Shown piece by piece: positions 4,988 through 5,056 of a stretch of 5,056 bases of DNA. A model generated the notes under the pieces. It was not told the DNA's origin. It saw only the letters and a list, made by a program, of their open reading frames with translations, and searched no databases. Positions within the stretch are counted from its first letter, which is position 1. Each line of letters starts with the position of its first letter. The stretch is from an uncultured Burkholderiales bacterium (GTDB lineage: Bacteria > Pseudomonadota > Gammaproteobacteria > Burkholderiales > Burkholderiaceae_C). The stretch is from contig CAIYKK010000327.1 of the NCBI GenBank assembly GCA_903926695.1, forward strand, positions 1 through 5,056. The letters run 5' to 3'. The translations under genes were made by a program, and so were the position numbers.

Positions 4988-5056
4988 GTGACAAGTTTAC
5001 TCAAGTTTGCTGCAGCTATTTTTGTAACTTTATTGCTGCTTGATAATATTTTTCCC
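4988..5056 (+). CDS. N-terminus of an unidentified exported or membrane protein (runs off the window)
   Basis: From GTG 4988 the frame stays open to the last base, giving 23 residues. They read as a short start with one lysine followed by an unbroken hydrophobic run (about residues 7-18, FAAAIFVTLLLL) and then DNIFP. This looks like a signal peptide or first membrane segment. The ribosome binding site is good and the gap from the permease stop is 66 bases, with no terminator visible, so read-through from the adaptor/permease genes is possible. Base composition is much more AT-rich than the genes to the left. I do not recognise the protein. It does not look like the start of an ABC ATPase, which would lack a hydrophobic leader. 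Confidence 0.5.
   Translation, partial: MTSLLKFAAAIFVTLLLLDNIFP

Noticed and set aside
4966..4994. Sigma-70 promoter starting with TTGACA
   Set aside because: The -35 is perfect, but the hexamers 16-18 bases downstream are poor and would fall inside the start of the gene it should drive.

Overview
The window is mostly GC-rich (about 75% GC by hand count over the last 120 bases of the permease gene). Its coding style and gene families (Ala/Pro-rich secreted proteins, a DUF4142 protein, a 'PVYV' repeat lipoprotein, an HlyD/MacA-type adaptor with an FtsX-type permease) suggest a betaproteobacterium, probably Burkholderiales and perhaps Comamonadaceae. That placement is inferred from style and was not searched. 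No rRNA, tRNA, CRISPR array or intact transposase is visible.

Layout from left to right. Positions 1-54 carry two hairpins, the second followed by TTTT. They look like the end of an upstream transcription unit or the edge of an IS200/IS605-type element. Next is a plus-strand L,D-transpeptidase-like exported protein whose N-terminus is doubtful. It converges on a minus-strand DUF4142 exported protein, and the two stop codons interlock in one TTAA (935-938). A 307-base divergent intergenic region (1631-1937) with overlapping inverted repeats separates DUF4142 from a small plus-strand lipoprotein with a tandem PAPVYVT repeat and a calcium-loop-like motif. Then come a periplasmic adaptor (membrane fusion) protein and a four-segment FtsX/MacB-type ABC permease on the same strand. 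They look like a pair, but no ATPase gene lies in the window.

Right after the permease stop, composition drops to about 37% GC (4922-5056), and a new plus-strand gene with a good ribosome binding site begins and runs off the end.

Functionally this is an envelope neighbourhood. Every recognisable product is predicted to be exported, lipidated or membrane-bound: a putative peptidoglycan cross-linking or anchoring enzyme, a periplasmic helical protein, a small lipoprotein, and an adaptor/permease pair that would move a substrate out of the inner membrane or periplasm using an ATPase encoded elsewhere. The most useful leads are the missing ATPase next to a sharp composition break, the frame-broken signal peptide of the transpeptidase, and the mutually exclusive hairpins upstream of DUF4142. 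I did not find a clearly new multi-gene system.
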